A stretch of 31,838 bases of DNA from an uncultured Muribaculaceae bacterium (GCA_910589095.1 CAJUSN010000011.1:1-31838); one strand, 5' to 3'. Positions 16,324 to 24,400 are shown, counted from the first letter of the stretch. Translations and numbers: made by a program. The notes: a model not told the origin generated them from the letters alone.

Positions 16324-16812
16324 ATGAATCCCGCCGATTATCCTCCACTTAATCTTCCCCCTGCCCCACTTAGAATCCAACCTCCGGCAGAAGGCTCGAA
16401 AGCTAAAGTTTTTGATCCTCAACGCCGTCGGTGGGTAACCCTTACTCCGGAAGAATGGGTACGTCAACATTTTGTAGCGATGCTGACAACTGTAAAGGGT
16501 TACTTTAGAGGGAGTATAGCCAATGAGATCGGCATCAGACTTAACGACACAATGAGGAGGTGTGACACAGTGGTTTACGACGGTTCCATGCGCCCCCTGA
16601 TGATAGTGGAATACAAAGCTCCTTCCGTGGAAATAACACAGGACGTATTTGATCAGATTGTGCGATACAACATGGTGCTACGCGCCCGTTACCTCGTGGT
16701 GAGCAACGGCCTGCACCATTATTGTTGCGAGATCAATTACGAAGCAGGAAATTACAGATTTTTACCTGACGTGCCGACAATGAAATCCACACAAGCACGT
16801 GAAACCTTATAA
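16324..16812 (+). CDS. Stand-alone HsdR N-terminal-type nuclease domain protein
   Basis: A 162-residue protein consisting almost only of the PD-(D/E)XK nuclease domain found at the N-terminus of type I restriction R subunits. The catalytic set is visible: Asp81 in RRCDTVV, Glu96 and Lys98 in IVEYKAP, and the Q-xxx-Y motif Q111/Y115 in FDQIVRYN. A proline-rich start and RRRWVTLTPEEWVRQHF precede the core. There is no helicase domain and no hsdM or hsdS in the window, so it is not a restriction system. Orphan proteins of this type are widespread next to holA in Bacteroidota, to my knowledge, with no assigned job. Its last 61 bases overlap the convergent Dabb gene. Confidence 0.85.
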   Translation: MNPADYPPLNLPPAPLRIQPPAEGSKAKVFDPQRRRWVTLTPEEWVRQHFVAMLTTVKGYFRGSIANEIGIRLNDTMRRCDTVVYDGSMRPLMIVEYKAPSVEITQDVFDQIVRYNMVLRARYLVVSNGLHHYCCEINYEAGNYRFLPDVPTMKSTQARETL

Positions 16813-17066
16813 GGCGCCACTATAGCGGCGGCTGCAAGATGTGCCGGATGATTGGCATAAGTAGCTACATCATCCAGATTGTCAACTGCTGCTACCAACG
16901 CCACGTCCCAATCCTCTGCCGGATTGACATTGACTCCTGCTTCCATATCTTTAAGCACCGGAATGAGGGTGGGTAGCTTGAGTAATGCATTAACAAACTC
17001 TTGTGCCACCCGACGACGTTCGTCGGGCGAGCCGTTGAGTTTAAACGTTACAATGTGTCGGACCAT
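16752..17066 (-). CDS. Dabb (stress-responsive A/B barrel) protein
   Basis: A 104-residue cytoplasmic protein of the dimeric alpha/beta-barrel (Dabb) family. It starts VRHIVTFKLNGSPDERRR, contains LKDMEAGVNVNPAEDWDVAL, and ends with the typical Y-x-x-HPAHL motif before KVSRACVDF. Members bind small hydrophobic ligands, and some are enzymes; no specific reaction can be assigned. It begins 12 bases after the stop of the ABC-F gene, so it is probably translated from the same transcript. Its final 20 codons overlap the end of the nuclease-domain gene on the opposite strand. Confidence 0.88.
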   Translation of the reverse strand: MVRHIVTFKLNGSPDERRRVAQEFVNALLKLPTLIPVLKDMEAGVNVNPAEDWDVALVAAVDNLDDVATYANHPAHLAAAAIVAPYKVSRACVDFIVGTSGKNL

Positions 17067-17078
17067 TGATCAGAGGAT

Positions 17079-18701
17079 TTAATTAGCTGCTGAGTAAAGA
17101 CGTTCACGGGCTGCGGCAACCTTTTCATCGACAATGTAATCGTCATAATCCATCATCTTGTCAATGATACCCCCGGGAGTTAGCTCAATTATACGATTGG
17201 CTACTGTCTGGATAAATTCGTGGTCATGTGACGACATGAGAACAATACCACGGAATGAGCGCAGGGTGTTATTGAATGACTGAATTGACTCCAAATCAAG
17301 ATGATTGGTTGGAGAGTCAAGCACGAGAGTATTCGCGTCCTTCAGCATCATGCGGCTGATCATACAACGCATCTTTTCACCTCCGGAAAGCACTGATGCC
17401 TTTTTGAGCACCTCTTCACCGGAGAAGAGCATTCGGCCAAGAAATCCTTTAAGATATATTTCACTTGAATCATCGCTGAATTGGCAAAGCCAATCAACGA
17501 GGTTCATGTCAGTGTTGAAGTAAGCTGAGTTGTCAAGCGGTAAGTAAGCGGTGGTGATTGTCTGGCCCCAATCATAGGTGCCTGAATCGGCTTTGCGGTT
17601 ACCATTGATAATCTCAAACAAAGCTGTCATAGCACGCGGGTCACGACTGAGGAACGCAACCTTATCGCCCTTCTCAATCTGGAAATTGACATCGCTGAAA
17701 AGGACATCGCCATCAACAGAAGCAGAAAGGCCGTGAACTTCCAAAATTTTGTTACCGGGATCTCTCTGAGGATTGAAGATGATACCGGGATAGCGACGCG
17801 ATGAAGGCTGGATTTCTTCAATGTTGAGTTTTTCAAGCATTTTCTTGCGCGAGGTGGTTTGCTTTGACTTAGCCACATTGGCGCTGAAACGCTGGATGAA
17901 TTCCAACAGCTCCTTGCGTTTCTCCTCAGCTTTTTTGTTCTGCTGCTGTTGCTGGCGGAGAGCAAGCTGAGATGATTCATACCAGTAACTGTAGTTACCC
18001 GCAAAGAGTGACATTTTATTATAGTCAATGTCAAGAGTGTGAGTTGAGACAGAGTCAAGGAAGTGACGGTCATGCGACACTACGAGGACGGTATTCTCAC
18101 AATTTGACAGATAATTTTCAAGCCAGCTTACGGTATCGAGGTCAAGGTCGTTGGTCGGCTCATCAAGAAGAAGATTGTCAGGATTGCCGAACAAAGCCTT
18201 TGCAAGAAGTACACGCACCTTTTCATTACCCGAGAGGTCACGCATGAGCATGTGGTGGCGGTCCTCTTTGATACCAAGGCCGCTGAGCAGAGCCGCCGCA
18301 TCACTTTCGGCATTCCAGCCTTCAAGTTCGGCGAAACGTTCCTCAAGTTCAGAGGCACGCATTCCGTCCGCATCTGTAAAATCCTCTTTGGCATAAATAG
18401 CATCTTTTTCCTTCATTATGTCCCAAAGCACAGTGTGACCTTGGAGCACAGTGTCAAGCACAGTGAAGTCATCATATTTGAAGTGGTCCTGCTCAAGCAC
18501 GCTCATTCGTTCGCCGGGGCCCTGGGTAATTGTGCCTCGTGTGGGTGTCAGCTGACCGGAGAGGATTCGCATTAGCGTGGATTTACCGGCACCGTTCGCA
18601 CCTATTATACCGTAGCAATTGCCCGGAGTGAACTTCATGTTTACATCCTGGAAAAGGATGCGCTTGCCAAATTGCATGGCCAAATCATTTACAGCTATCA
18701 T
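17079..18701 (-). CDS. ABC-F family ATPase (YbiT-like) with a degenerate second ATPase domain
   Basis: A 540-residue soluble twin-ATPase without membrane segments, of the translation-factor ABC-F group. Domain 1 has Walker A GANGAGKST (34-42), Walker B LLLDEPTNDLD (catalytic Glu181), the switch His210 and a variant signature LSGNE (156-160). A linker with a Gln/Lys-rich coiled segment (about 247-295) follows. Domain 2 keeps a perfect signature LSGGE (438-442) and His492. However, Walker A is replaced by SRDPRAMT (352-359), and the catalytic Glu is Ser463 in LVLDSPTN. ABC-F proteins act at the ribosomal E site; the substrate state for this one is unknown. A promoter box lies about 130 bases upstream, and the Dabb gene follows by 12 bases. 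Confidence 0.9.
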   Translation of the reverse strand: MIAVNDLAMQFGKRILFQDVNMKFTPGNCYGIIGANGAGKSTLMRILSGQLTPTRGTITQGPGERMSVLEQDHFKYDDFTVLDTVLQGHTVLWDIMKEKDAIYAKEDFTDADGMRASELEERFAELEGWNAESDAAALLSGLGIKEDRHHMLMRDLSGNEKVRVLLAKALFGNPDNLLLDEPTNDLDLDTVSWLENYLSNCENTVLVVSHDRHFLDSVSTHTLDIDYNKMSLFAGNYSYWYESSQLALRQQQQQNKKAEEKRKELLEFIQRFSANVAKSKQTTSRKKMLEKLNIEEIQPSSRRYPGIIFNPQRDPGNKILEVHGLSASVDGDVLFSDVNFQIEKGDKVAFLSRDPRAMTALFEIINGNRKADSGTYDWGQTITTAYLPLDNSAYFNTDMNLVDWLCQFSDDSSEIYLKGFLGRMLFSGEEVLKKASVLSGGEKMRCMISRMMLKDANTLVLDSPTNHLDLESIQSFNNTLRSFRGIVLMSSHDHEFIQTVANRIIELTPGGIIDKMMDYDDYIVDEKVAAARERLYSAAN

Positions 18702-18834
18702 TGTTACGTGGCTTATTCTTCGTTAGGTGTCTAAAATAAGATGTAGCAGTGTCTTTATTCATCAATGTTTTTTCTGTCAATCGCCCATTGGAAGCATTAG
18801 CTAATTTATTCAAGACAGTTTCTAAAATCGGGTG

Positions 18835-18842
18835 CAAAGTTA
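18835..18842 (-). promoter_or_regulatory. -7 element of the ABC-F gene
   Basis: TAACTTTG on the minus strand is a perfect -7 box; a poor -33 candidate (TTGTG) lies further up. It implies a leader of about 130 bases before the ABC-F start codon. Confidence 0.5.
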
Positions 18843-18903
18843 CGAAAAATAATTGAAATAGCTGTCACAAGCAAAGTATATACTCCTTATCACGAAACTT
18901 AAA

Positions 18904-18929
18904 CGGGTGTGCCAATATTGACACACCCG
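18904..18929 (-). terminator. hppA terminator
   Basis: A 26-base near-perfect palindrome (arms CGGGTGTG 18904-18911 and CACACCCG 18922-18929, core CAATATTG, one mismatch) sits 47 bases beyond the hppA stop. On the minus strand it is followed by TTTAAGTTT. Confidence 0.65.
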
Positions 18930-18975
18930 CAGAATATAAGGTTATTACAACTGACTATAAAGCCGGCCGAAGATA

Positions 18976-21171
18976 TCAGAACAGGCTCCAGCTAACTGTG
19001 AGTCCTGCCATTACAATGGCAACCATTGACATGAGCTTTATAAGAATATTGAGGCTGGGGCCGGAAGTGTCCTTGAAAGGATCACCAACAGTGTCGCCTA
19101 CCACGGTAGCCTTGTGAACATCACTGCCTTTACCACCGAAGTTTCCTTCCTCAATATATTTTTTAGCGTTGTCCCAGGCTCCACCGGCATTTGCCATGAA
19201 TACCGCCAGTACAAATCCGGCAGAAAGTCCACCAACGAGAAGCCCGATTACACCCGGCACACCAAAAATAAGACCGACAATAATTGGAGCGACAATTGCA
19301 AGAAGGGAGGGGAAAACCATTTCACGCTGTGCACCACGCGTTGAAATCTGAACGCAACGAGCGTAGTCAGGTTCGGCTTCGCCAGTAAGGATCCCTTGAA
19401 TGGTTCGGAACTGGCGACGCACTTCATCTACCATGTGGCCGGCGGCACGTCCCACGGCATTCATAGTCAAGCCGCAGAAAAGGAACGCCATCATGGCACC
19501 GATGAACATACCTGAGAGCACTTTCGGGCTCATGAGATTCACTTCATAATAGGTCATGAAATCGGTAAATGTCGCTTCATGAATGGGTACAGCGCGTTCA
19601 CCAATTTGAATCATGGTTTCCCCAAGACGAGCAAGTCCAATACGGATTTCCTCAATATAAGATGCAAGAAGAGCTAAGCCTGTCAAGGCTGCTGACCCTA
19701 TTGCAAAACCTTTTCCAGTAGCTGCGGTTGTGTTACCGAGTGAGTCAAGAGCATCAGTGCGACGGCGAACATTCTCACCGAGTCCGCTCATTTCAGCATT
19801 GCCGCCTGCATTGTCAGCAATCGGACCATAGGCATCGGTGGCCAATGTAATTCCAAGGGTGGAGAGCATACCTACTGCAGCAATGCCTATACCATATAGG
19901 CCCATACCGACATTTGCAAAATCAAAACCAGATGCAAACCAGTAAGAGAGGATTATACCAACCACCACAGCGATTACGGGAATGGCGGTGGAGATCATTC
20001 CAAGGCCAACTCCTGAAATAATAACAGTTGCCGGACCTGTCTGACCGCTTTCAGCAAGCTTTTTGGTAGGCTTATATGATTGAGAAGTGTAGTATTCGGT
20101 AGCGCGACCGATTACAATGCCTACCAGAAGGCCTATGACTACAGAACATCCGATGAGCGCCCAATTATCAAGCTGAAGAAGCCACAGGATAAGGAATGTG
20201 GCGCCAACTATAAGCAACGAACTGAGATTAGTGCCCAATGAGAGTGAGTTAAGAAGATCTTTCATGGTTGCATCCTCTTTTGTGCGCACGCAGAAGATAC
20301 CAACAATAGAGAGAATGATACCTACGGCGGCAATAAGCATTGGTGCCATTACGGCTTTCAGTTGCATAGCCGGATCGCCTTTGAGCAGATACGCGGCAGC
20401 GCCAAGAGCCGCCGTGGCAAGAATGGAACCGCAATATGATTCATAGAGGTCAGCTCCCATACCGGCAACATCACCCACATTGTCGCCCACATTGTCGGCA
20501 ATAGTGGCGGGATTGCGAGGGTCATCTTCAGGTATTCCGGCTTCGACTTTACCAACAAGGTCGGCGCCCACGTCGGCTGCTTTAGTGTAGATACCTCCGC
20601 CAACACGGGCGAAAAGAGCCTGGGTACTGGCACCCATACCAAAAGTGAGCATGGTAGTGGTGATCATACACATTTTTTCAAGTTCAGAAGCATTGTCAAC
20701 GCAGGCCTGAAGAACAATGTACCAGAAAGAGATGTCAAAGAGTCCCAGACCAACAACAACCAACCCCATCACAGCACCTGAACGGAAAGCTACCCTAAGC
20801 CCCTTGTTGAGGGATTCACGAGCGGCGTTGGCAGTGCGTGCGGAAGCATAAGTTGCAGTCTTCATTCCAAGGAATCCGGCAAGACCACTGAAAAAGCCTC
20901 CGGTGAGAAACGCCACAGGAACCCAAGCGTTCTGAAGCTGGAAGCCATAAGCCATTATTGAAAAGAGGATCACAAGGCCAATGAAAACCATAGTGACAAT
21001 TTTATACTGCTGTCGCAGGTAGGACATCGCGCCTTCACGGACATACGATGCAATCTTGGCCATTTGCGGAGTGCCTTCGCTCTCTTTTTTCATCTGGCGG
21101 AAGAAAAACCATGCCAACAGAAGCGCAATCACGGACGAAATGGGCACAAGCCAAAACAAATCTTTTTCCAT
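18976..21171 (-). CDS. hppA: K+-dependent membrane pyrophosphatase (ion pump)
   Basis: A 731-residue integral membrane protein, with about 16 helices, that couples pyrophosphate hydrolysis to cation export. The PPi site is intact: DVGADLVGKVEAGIPEDD (200-217), DNVGDNVGDVAGMGADL (226-242), the ATDAYGPIADNAGGNAEM stretch and the C-terminal GDTVGDPFKDTSGPSLN. Ala483 and Gly486 in GNTTAATGKG mark the K+-dependent class. Glu244 in GADLYESY sits at the position seen in Na+-pumping members. Thr90, Phe94 and Asp146 match residues I recall for the dual Na+/H+-pumping subfamily of Bacteroides. It has its own promoter just after tyrA and a terminator hairpin. Confidence 0.95.
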   Translation of the reverse strand: MEKDLFWLVPISSVIALLLAWFFFRQMKKESEGTPQMAKIASYVREGAMSYLRQQYKIVTMVFIGLVILFSIMAYGFQLQNAWVPVAFLTGGFFSGLAGFLGMKTATYASARTANAARESLNKGLRVAFRSGAVMGLVVVGLGLFDISFWYIVLQACVDNASELEKMCMITTTMLTFGMGASTQALFARVGGGIYTKAADVGADLVGKVEAGIPEDDPRNPATIADNVGDNVGDVAGMGADLYESYCGSILATAALGAAAYLLKGDPAMQLKAVMAPMLIAAVGIILSIVGIFCVRTKEDATMKDLLNSLSLGTNLSSLLIVGATFLILWLLQLDNWALIGCSVVIGLLVGIVIGRATEYYTSQSYKPTKKLAESGQTGPATVIISGVGLGMISTAIPVIAVVVGIILSYWFASGFDFANVGMGLYGIGIAAVGMLSTLGITLATDAYGPIADNAGGNAEMSGLGENVRRRTDALDSLGNTTAATGKGFAIGSAALTGLALLASYIEEIRIGLARLGETMIQIGERAVPIHEATFTDFMTYYEVNLMSPKVLSGMFIGAMMAFLFCGLTMNAVGRAAGHMVDEVRRQFRTIQGILTGEAEPDYARCVQISTRGAQREMVFPSLLAIVAPIIVGLIFGVPGVIGLLVGGLSAGFVLAVFMANAGGAWDNAKKYIEEGNFGGKGSDVHKATVVGDTVGDPFKDTSGPSLNILIKLMSMVAIVMAGLTVSWSLF

Positions 21172-21219
21172 GGATAATTGATTTTAGGTTATGAATAATA
21201 AAAAATAACAATCGGTTAA

Positions 21220-21251
21220 CAAAATTAAGCAAAATAGCCGAAAATAGCAAA
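21220..21251 (-). promoter_or_regulatory. hppA promoter
   Basis: On the minus strand, TTTG (21251-21248) and TAATTTTG (21227-21220) are separated by exactly 20 bases, an ideal Bacteroidota promoter. Transcription would begin near 21213, about 42 bases before the hppA ATG. Confidence 0.8.
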
Positions 21252-21262
21252 AACTTTTCGGC
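21237..21262 (-). terminator. Hairpin after tyrA, overlapping the hppA promoter
   Basis: Arms GCCGAAAA (21237-21244) and TTTTCGGC (21255-21262) form an 8-bp stem 25 bases beyond the tyrA stop, followed on the minus strand by TATTTTGC. It is a likely end of the aromatic operon. Its loop contains the -33 box of hppA. Confidence 0.55.
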
Positions 21263-21286
21263 ACAGCCAGTGGTAGTCCACTTTCA

Positions 21287-22060
21287 TCAAGAAATATTGG
21301 TACGAACCGAATCGAGAAAGCCTCGCATTGCTTCAGAATCTCTCCGCGAAATGATATCACGCAGTTCCGAAAGTTTTTCAGATATAAGCTCCAATTGATG
21401 TGGCGTATTAGGATTGAAAAGAATCTCCGACAGAAGATAGTCGTCCTCCGACATGAGGCCGCGAGCAATGGCCATGTGGCGCTTGAATGTGGTACCGGGT
21501 GCATCCTGATGTTTCATTACAGCACCGAACACGAGAGTGGAGGCAAATGGGATGGAGAGTGAATAGGCTATGGTAAGATCGTGTTCTTCAAAAGTGTAGT
21601 CAACAATATTGAGTTTCAACTTAGCGTAAAGTTGACGGAAAAATTCCTTACCGGCCGGAGAGCCTTCGGAGATAATTATAGCGTTTTCATTAGCAAGATT
21701 TGATAATGAGGCGAAAGTGGGACCAAACATAGGATGGGTGGAAACATACGGATGACCGCATGAAGCATAAAACTCAGGCAAGCCGGTTTTAACAGAAGCT
21801 ATGTCAGACAGAATGCAAGCTGACGACAGATGCGGAATCACTGAATGAAAAGCGTCAAGCGTATGCTTTACCGTAACCGCGTTAATCACCATCTCAGGAT
21901 CAAATTCATCAACTTCGTTAAGAGAAGAGAACCGCAGGACACCATAGGTGAAACGCAGACGTGCGGAATCTGAGTCAAACACCGCCACTTCATGATATGG
22001 TTGAAGGAGGTCGCTGAAAAAAGTGCCCATTTTGCCGGCACCTAAAATGAGAATACGCAT
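21287..22060 (-). CDS. tyrA: Prephenate dehydrogenase
   Basis: A 257-residue enzyme that oxidises and decarboxylates prephenate to 4-hydroxyphenylpyruvate with NAD(P), on the way to tyrosine. The N-terminal Rossmann fold starts MRILILGAGKMGTFFSDLL (GxGxxG at 7-12), and the acidic residue in VAVFDSD suggests NAD preference. ILSDIASVKTGLPEFY and VSTHPMFGPTFASL are the family's substrate-site motifs. The remainder is the helical dimerisation domain. It is short for TyrA (about 280-290 elsewhere) and has no ACT or chorismate-mutase part; that activity is fused to the upstream DAHP synthase. It starts 8 bases after that gene and is the last of the operon. Confidence 0.9.
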   Translation of the reverse strand: MRILILGAGKMGTFFSDLLQPYHEVAVFDSDSARLRFTYGVLRFSSLNEVDEFDPEMVINAVTVKHTLDAFHSVIPHLSSACILSDIASVKTGLPEFYASCGHPYVSTHPMFGPTFASLSNLANENAIIISEGSPAGKEFFRQLYAKLKLNIVDYTFEEHDLTIAYSLSIPFASTLVFGAVMKHQDAPGTTFKRHMAIARGLMSEDDYLLSEILFNPNTPHQLELISEKLSELRDIISRRDSEAMRGFLDSVRTNIS

Positions 22061-22068
22061 AGGGCAGC

Positions 22069-23157
22069 TTAAATTCTGTTACGATCATTAATCACTTCAA
22101 TCTGCTGACGTACCGATTCATCATGAATGGCGAGAAGAACAGTACGAAGGAAGTCGGAACTCATGCCCATTTCCTCTCCAAGTTTAACGCGTGACCGTAT
22201 TACATCATTATAGCGACCGGCCTGTACCACTGACATACGATGCTCACGTTTATAGCGCCCAATCTCACGGCTCACTCCCATTCGCTTTGCAAGTATCTCG
22301 AGGAGCTCGTTGTCAATGCCGTCAATCTTTTGTCGGAGAAGCGTAAGGCTCTCAGTGGTTTGTTTGGAATTACGGATCACGAGCGTGCCGAGAATAAAGT
22401 TAAGGATCTCAGGCGTGATTTGCTGAGCGGCATCGCTCCAGGCACAATCAGGATTGCAGTGGGTTTCCACAATGAGCCCATCGAAACCCATATCCATGGC
22501 TTGCTGCGAAAGCGGTGCTATCAGCTCGCGCTTGCCTCCAATGTGGGAAGGATCGCAGATTATAGGCAGGTTAGGATAGCGCAAACGCAACTCAATGGGA
22601 ATGTGCCATTCCGGCATGTTTCGGTAAAGATGCTTGCCATAGGTGGAGAAACCGCGATGAATCGCCCCGAGCTTACGAATACCTGCGTTATAAATGCGCT
22701 GAAGCGCTCCAATCCATAGTTCAAGGTCAGGATTAACAGGATTTTTCACAAGTACCGTCACATCTGCCTTTGCTGCAGCAAGTGTATCGGCTATTTCTTG
22801 CACTGCAAATGGGTTGGCTGATGTACGGGCACCAAGCCACAACATGTCGAAACCCGCGTCAAGCGCTTCTTCAACATGGGCGCGATTAGCCACTTCGGTA
22901 CCAATCAACATACCGGTTTCCTTGCGCACCTCGCACATCCAAGGGATGCCTTCTGAGCCTATGCCCTCAAAACCACCCGGCTTAGTGCGAGGTTTCCAAA
23001 TGCCGGCTCGGAACACCTTAACGCCATTGGCTTTAAGGTCACGAGCGGTGGAGAGAACCTGATCGCGCGTTTCGGCACTGCACGGGCCTGCTATAATAAG
23101 GGGACGCTCCGAAGAAAGCTGGGGAAAGAGATTGGGTTGTATGTCCTTCATAAACAA
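22069..23157 (-). CDS. Bifunctional DAHP synthase / chorismate mutase
   Basis: A 362-residue fusion. Residues about 18-262 are a KDOP-type DAHP synthase, the first step of the shikimate pathway: IIAGPCSAETRDQV, FRAGIWKPRTKPGGFEGIG, LVKNPVNPDLELWIGAL, IICDPSHIGGKREL and GLIVETHCNPDCAWSDA. Residues about 268-356 are an AroQ-type chorismate mutase helical bundle with Arg275, Arg292 and Lys303 in place (LLRQKIDGIDNELLEILAKR, IGRYKREH). Such fusions let the mutase domain sense prephenate for feedback, as shown for related enzymes; here that is inferred. A second ATG lies two codons in (MKDIQPN); either could be used. It follows the aminotransferase by 31 bases. Confidence 0.93.
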   Translation of the reverse strand: MFMKDIQPNLFPQLSSERPLIIAGPCSAETRDQVLSTARDLKANGVKVFRAGIWKPRTKPGGFEGIGSEGIPWMCEVRKETGMLIGTEVANRAHVEEALDAGFDMLWLGARTSANPFAVQEIADTLAAAKADVTVLVKNPVNPDLELWIGALQRIYNAGIRKLGAIHRGFSTYGKHLYRNMPEWHIPIELRLRYPNLPIICDPSHIGGKRELIAPLSQQAMDMGFDGLIVETHCNPDCAWSDAAQQITPEILNFILGTLVIRNSKQTTESLTLLRQKIDGIDNELLEILAKRMGVSREIGRYKREHRMSVVQAGRYNDVIRSRVKLGEEMGMSSDFLRTVLLAIHDESVRQQIEVINDRNRI

Positions 23158-23188
23158 AGATAATTATCAGAATTATGTAAATAAGTTA

Positions 23189-24400
23189 TCAATTCGTGGA
23201 TTTTCCACGAAATTCTATGATCCGATCAAGTGCCCGCTGAAGATTCTCCTTAGTGGCACACAACGACAGACGTATATAGCGATCGCCATTTGAACCGAAA
23301 ATAAATCCGGGAGCAATGAACACACGTGCTTCATAAAGCAACTTATCCGCGAGAGCCTCCCCACTCACCTCCGATGAGGGAATGCGACCCCATAGGAACA
23401 TACCCGTTTGCTGCGAATCGAAATCACAACCGAGTTCTGTCAGGATTCTTTCAGCAATGCCTCGCCTTTCGGCATATTCCTTGTTAAGTTCAGCATACCA
23501 CGTATCATCAAGCGCCAACGCCTTTACAGCAGCCTTCATGGCCGGTCGGAACTGCCCGGAATCCATATTTGACTTCACTTTTAGAATCCAGCCGATGAAC
23601 TGAGGATTCGCCGCGAGCATAGCCATGCGCCAACCGGCCATGTTATGGCTCTTGCTAAGCGAATTTAACTCGATAGCCACATCCTTTGCCCCCGGAACCT
23701 GAAGGATGCTCAACGGTTTAGAGGCAGGTAATATGAAACTGTACGGATTGTCATGAGCAATAACAATGCCATGCTTACGGCCAAAGTCAATCAGGCGTGA
23801 GAACGTTTCCATTTTTGCGCGCGCACCGGTTGGCATGTGGGGATAGTTTACCCACATAAGTTTTATGCGGTCAAGCGGAAGGGTCTCAAGGGCCTGGAAA
23901 TCGGGTTGCCAATCATTATCAGCAGTGAGATCATAGCTAAACACCTCGGCTCCAATAAGCTTGGCAGCCGATGTGTAAGTAGGATAACCTGGATTCGGAA
24001 CAAGCACACCGTCGCCGGGATTAAGAAACGTCATGTCAACATGGATAATCCCCTCTTTTGAACCCATTAGCGGGAGAATTTCGGATGCGGGATTAAGCTC
24101 AACATCATAATATCGCTGATACCATGAGGCAAAGGCCTGCCGGAGTGCGGGCAAGCCTGTGGAAACTTGATAAGAATGAGAGTCAGGCCTTGAAGCATCG
24201 GCACACAACTCTTCGACCACAGAGGGATGCGGGGGCCTGTCGGGGCCACCGATACCCAATGATACTACGTCCAATCCGCGTGAATTCATTTCAGCAACCT
24301 CGCGAAGACGACGTGAAAAATAATATTCAGTAACATTTTCAACTCTTTGAGCCGGATGTATGGCTGAAGAGCCGGAGGAAAGATTTTTATCAGTATTCAT
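23189..24400 (-). CDS. PLP-dependent aminotransferase of the aromatic operon
   Basis: A 403-residue fold-type I, class I/II aminotransferase. Landmarks are DVVSLGIGGPDRPPHP, LMGSKEGIIHV, NPGYPTY, HDNPYSF with Asp217 for the pyridine nitrogen, and SLSKSHNMAGWRMAM with the PLP Lys250. The ring-contact motif reads NYPHMPTG (185-192), with Met189 where Asn is nearly universal. Its position between pheA and the DAHP synthase gene suggests it transaminates phenylpyruvate and 4-hydroxyphenylpyruvate (or prephenate). LL-diaminopimelate or aspartate transamination cannot be excluded from sequence alone. Its first 11 bases overlap the end of pheA, so the two are translationally coupled. Confidence 0.88.
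   Translation of the reverse strand: MNTDKNLSSGSSAIHPAQRVENVTEYYFSRRLREVAEMNSRGLDVVSLGIGGPDRPPHPSVVEELCADASRPDSHSYQVSTGLPALRQAFASWYQRYYDVELNPASEILPLMGSKEGIIHVDMTFLNPGDGVLVPNPGYPTYTSAAKLIGAEVFSYDLTADNDWQPDFQALETLPLDRIKLMWVNYPHMPTGARAKMETFSRLIDFGRKHGIVIAHDNPYSFILPASKPLSILQVPGAKDVAIELNSLSKSHNMAGWRMAMLAANPQFIGWILKVKSNMDSGQFRPAMKAAVKALALDDTWYAELNKEYAERRGIAERILTELGCDFDSQQTGMFLWGRIPSSEVSGEALADKLLYEARVFIAPGFIFGSNGDRYIRLSLCATKENLQRALDRIIEFRGKSTN

Noticed and set aside
16324..18701. Restriction or defence island around the HsdR-N-type gene
   Set aside because: No methylase, specificity subunit, helicase, toxin or mobile element is nearby; the neighbours are holA, a Dabb gene and an ABC-F gene, all ordinary core genes.
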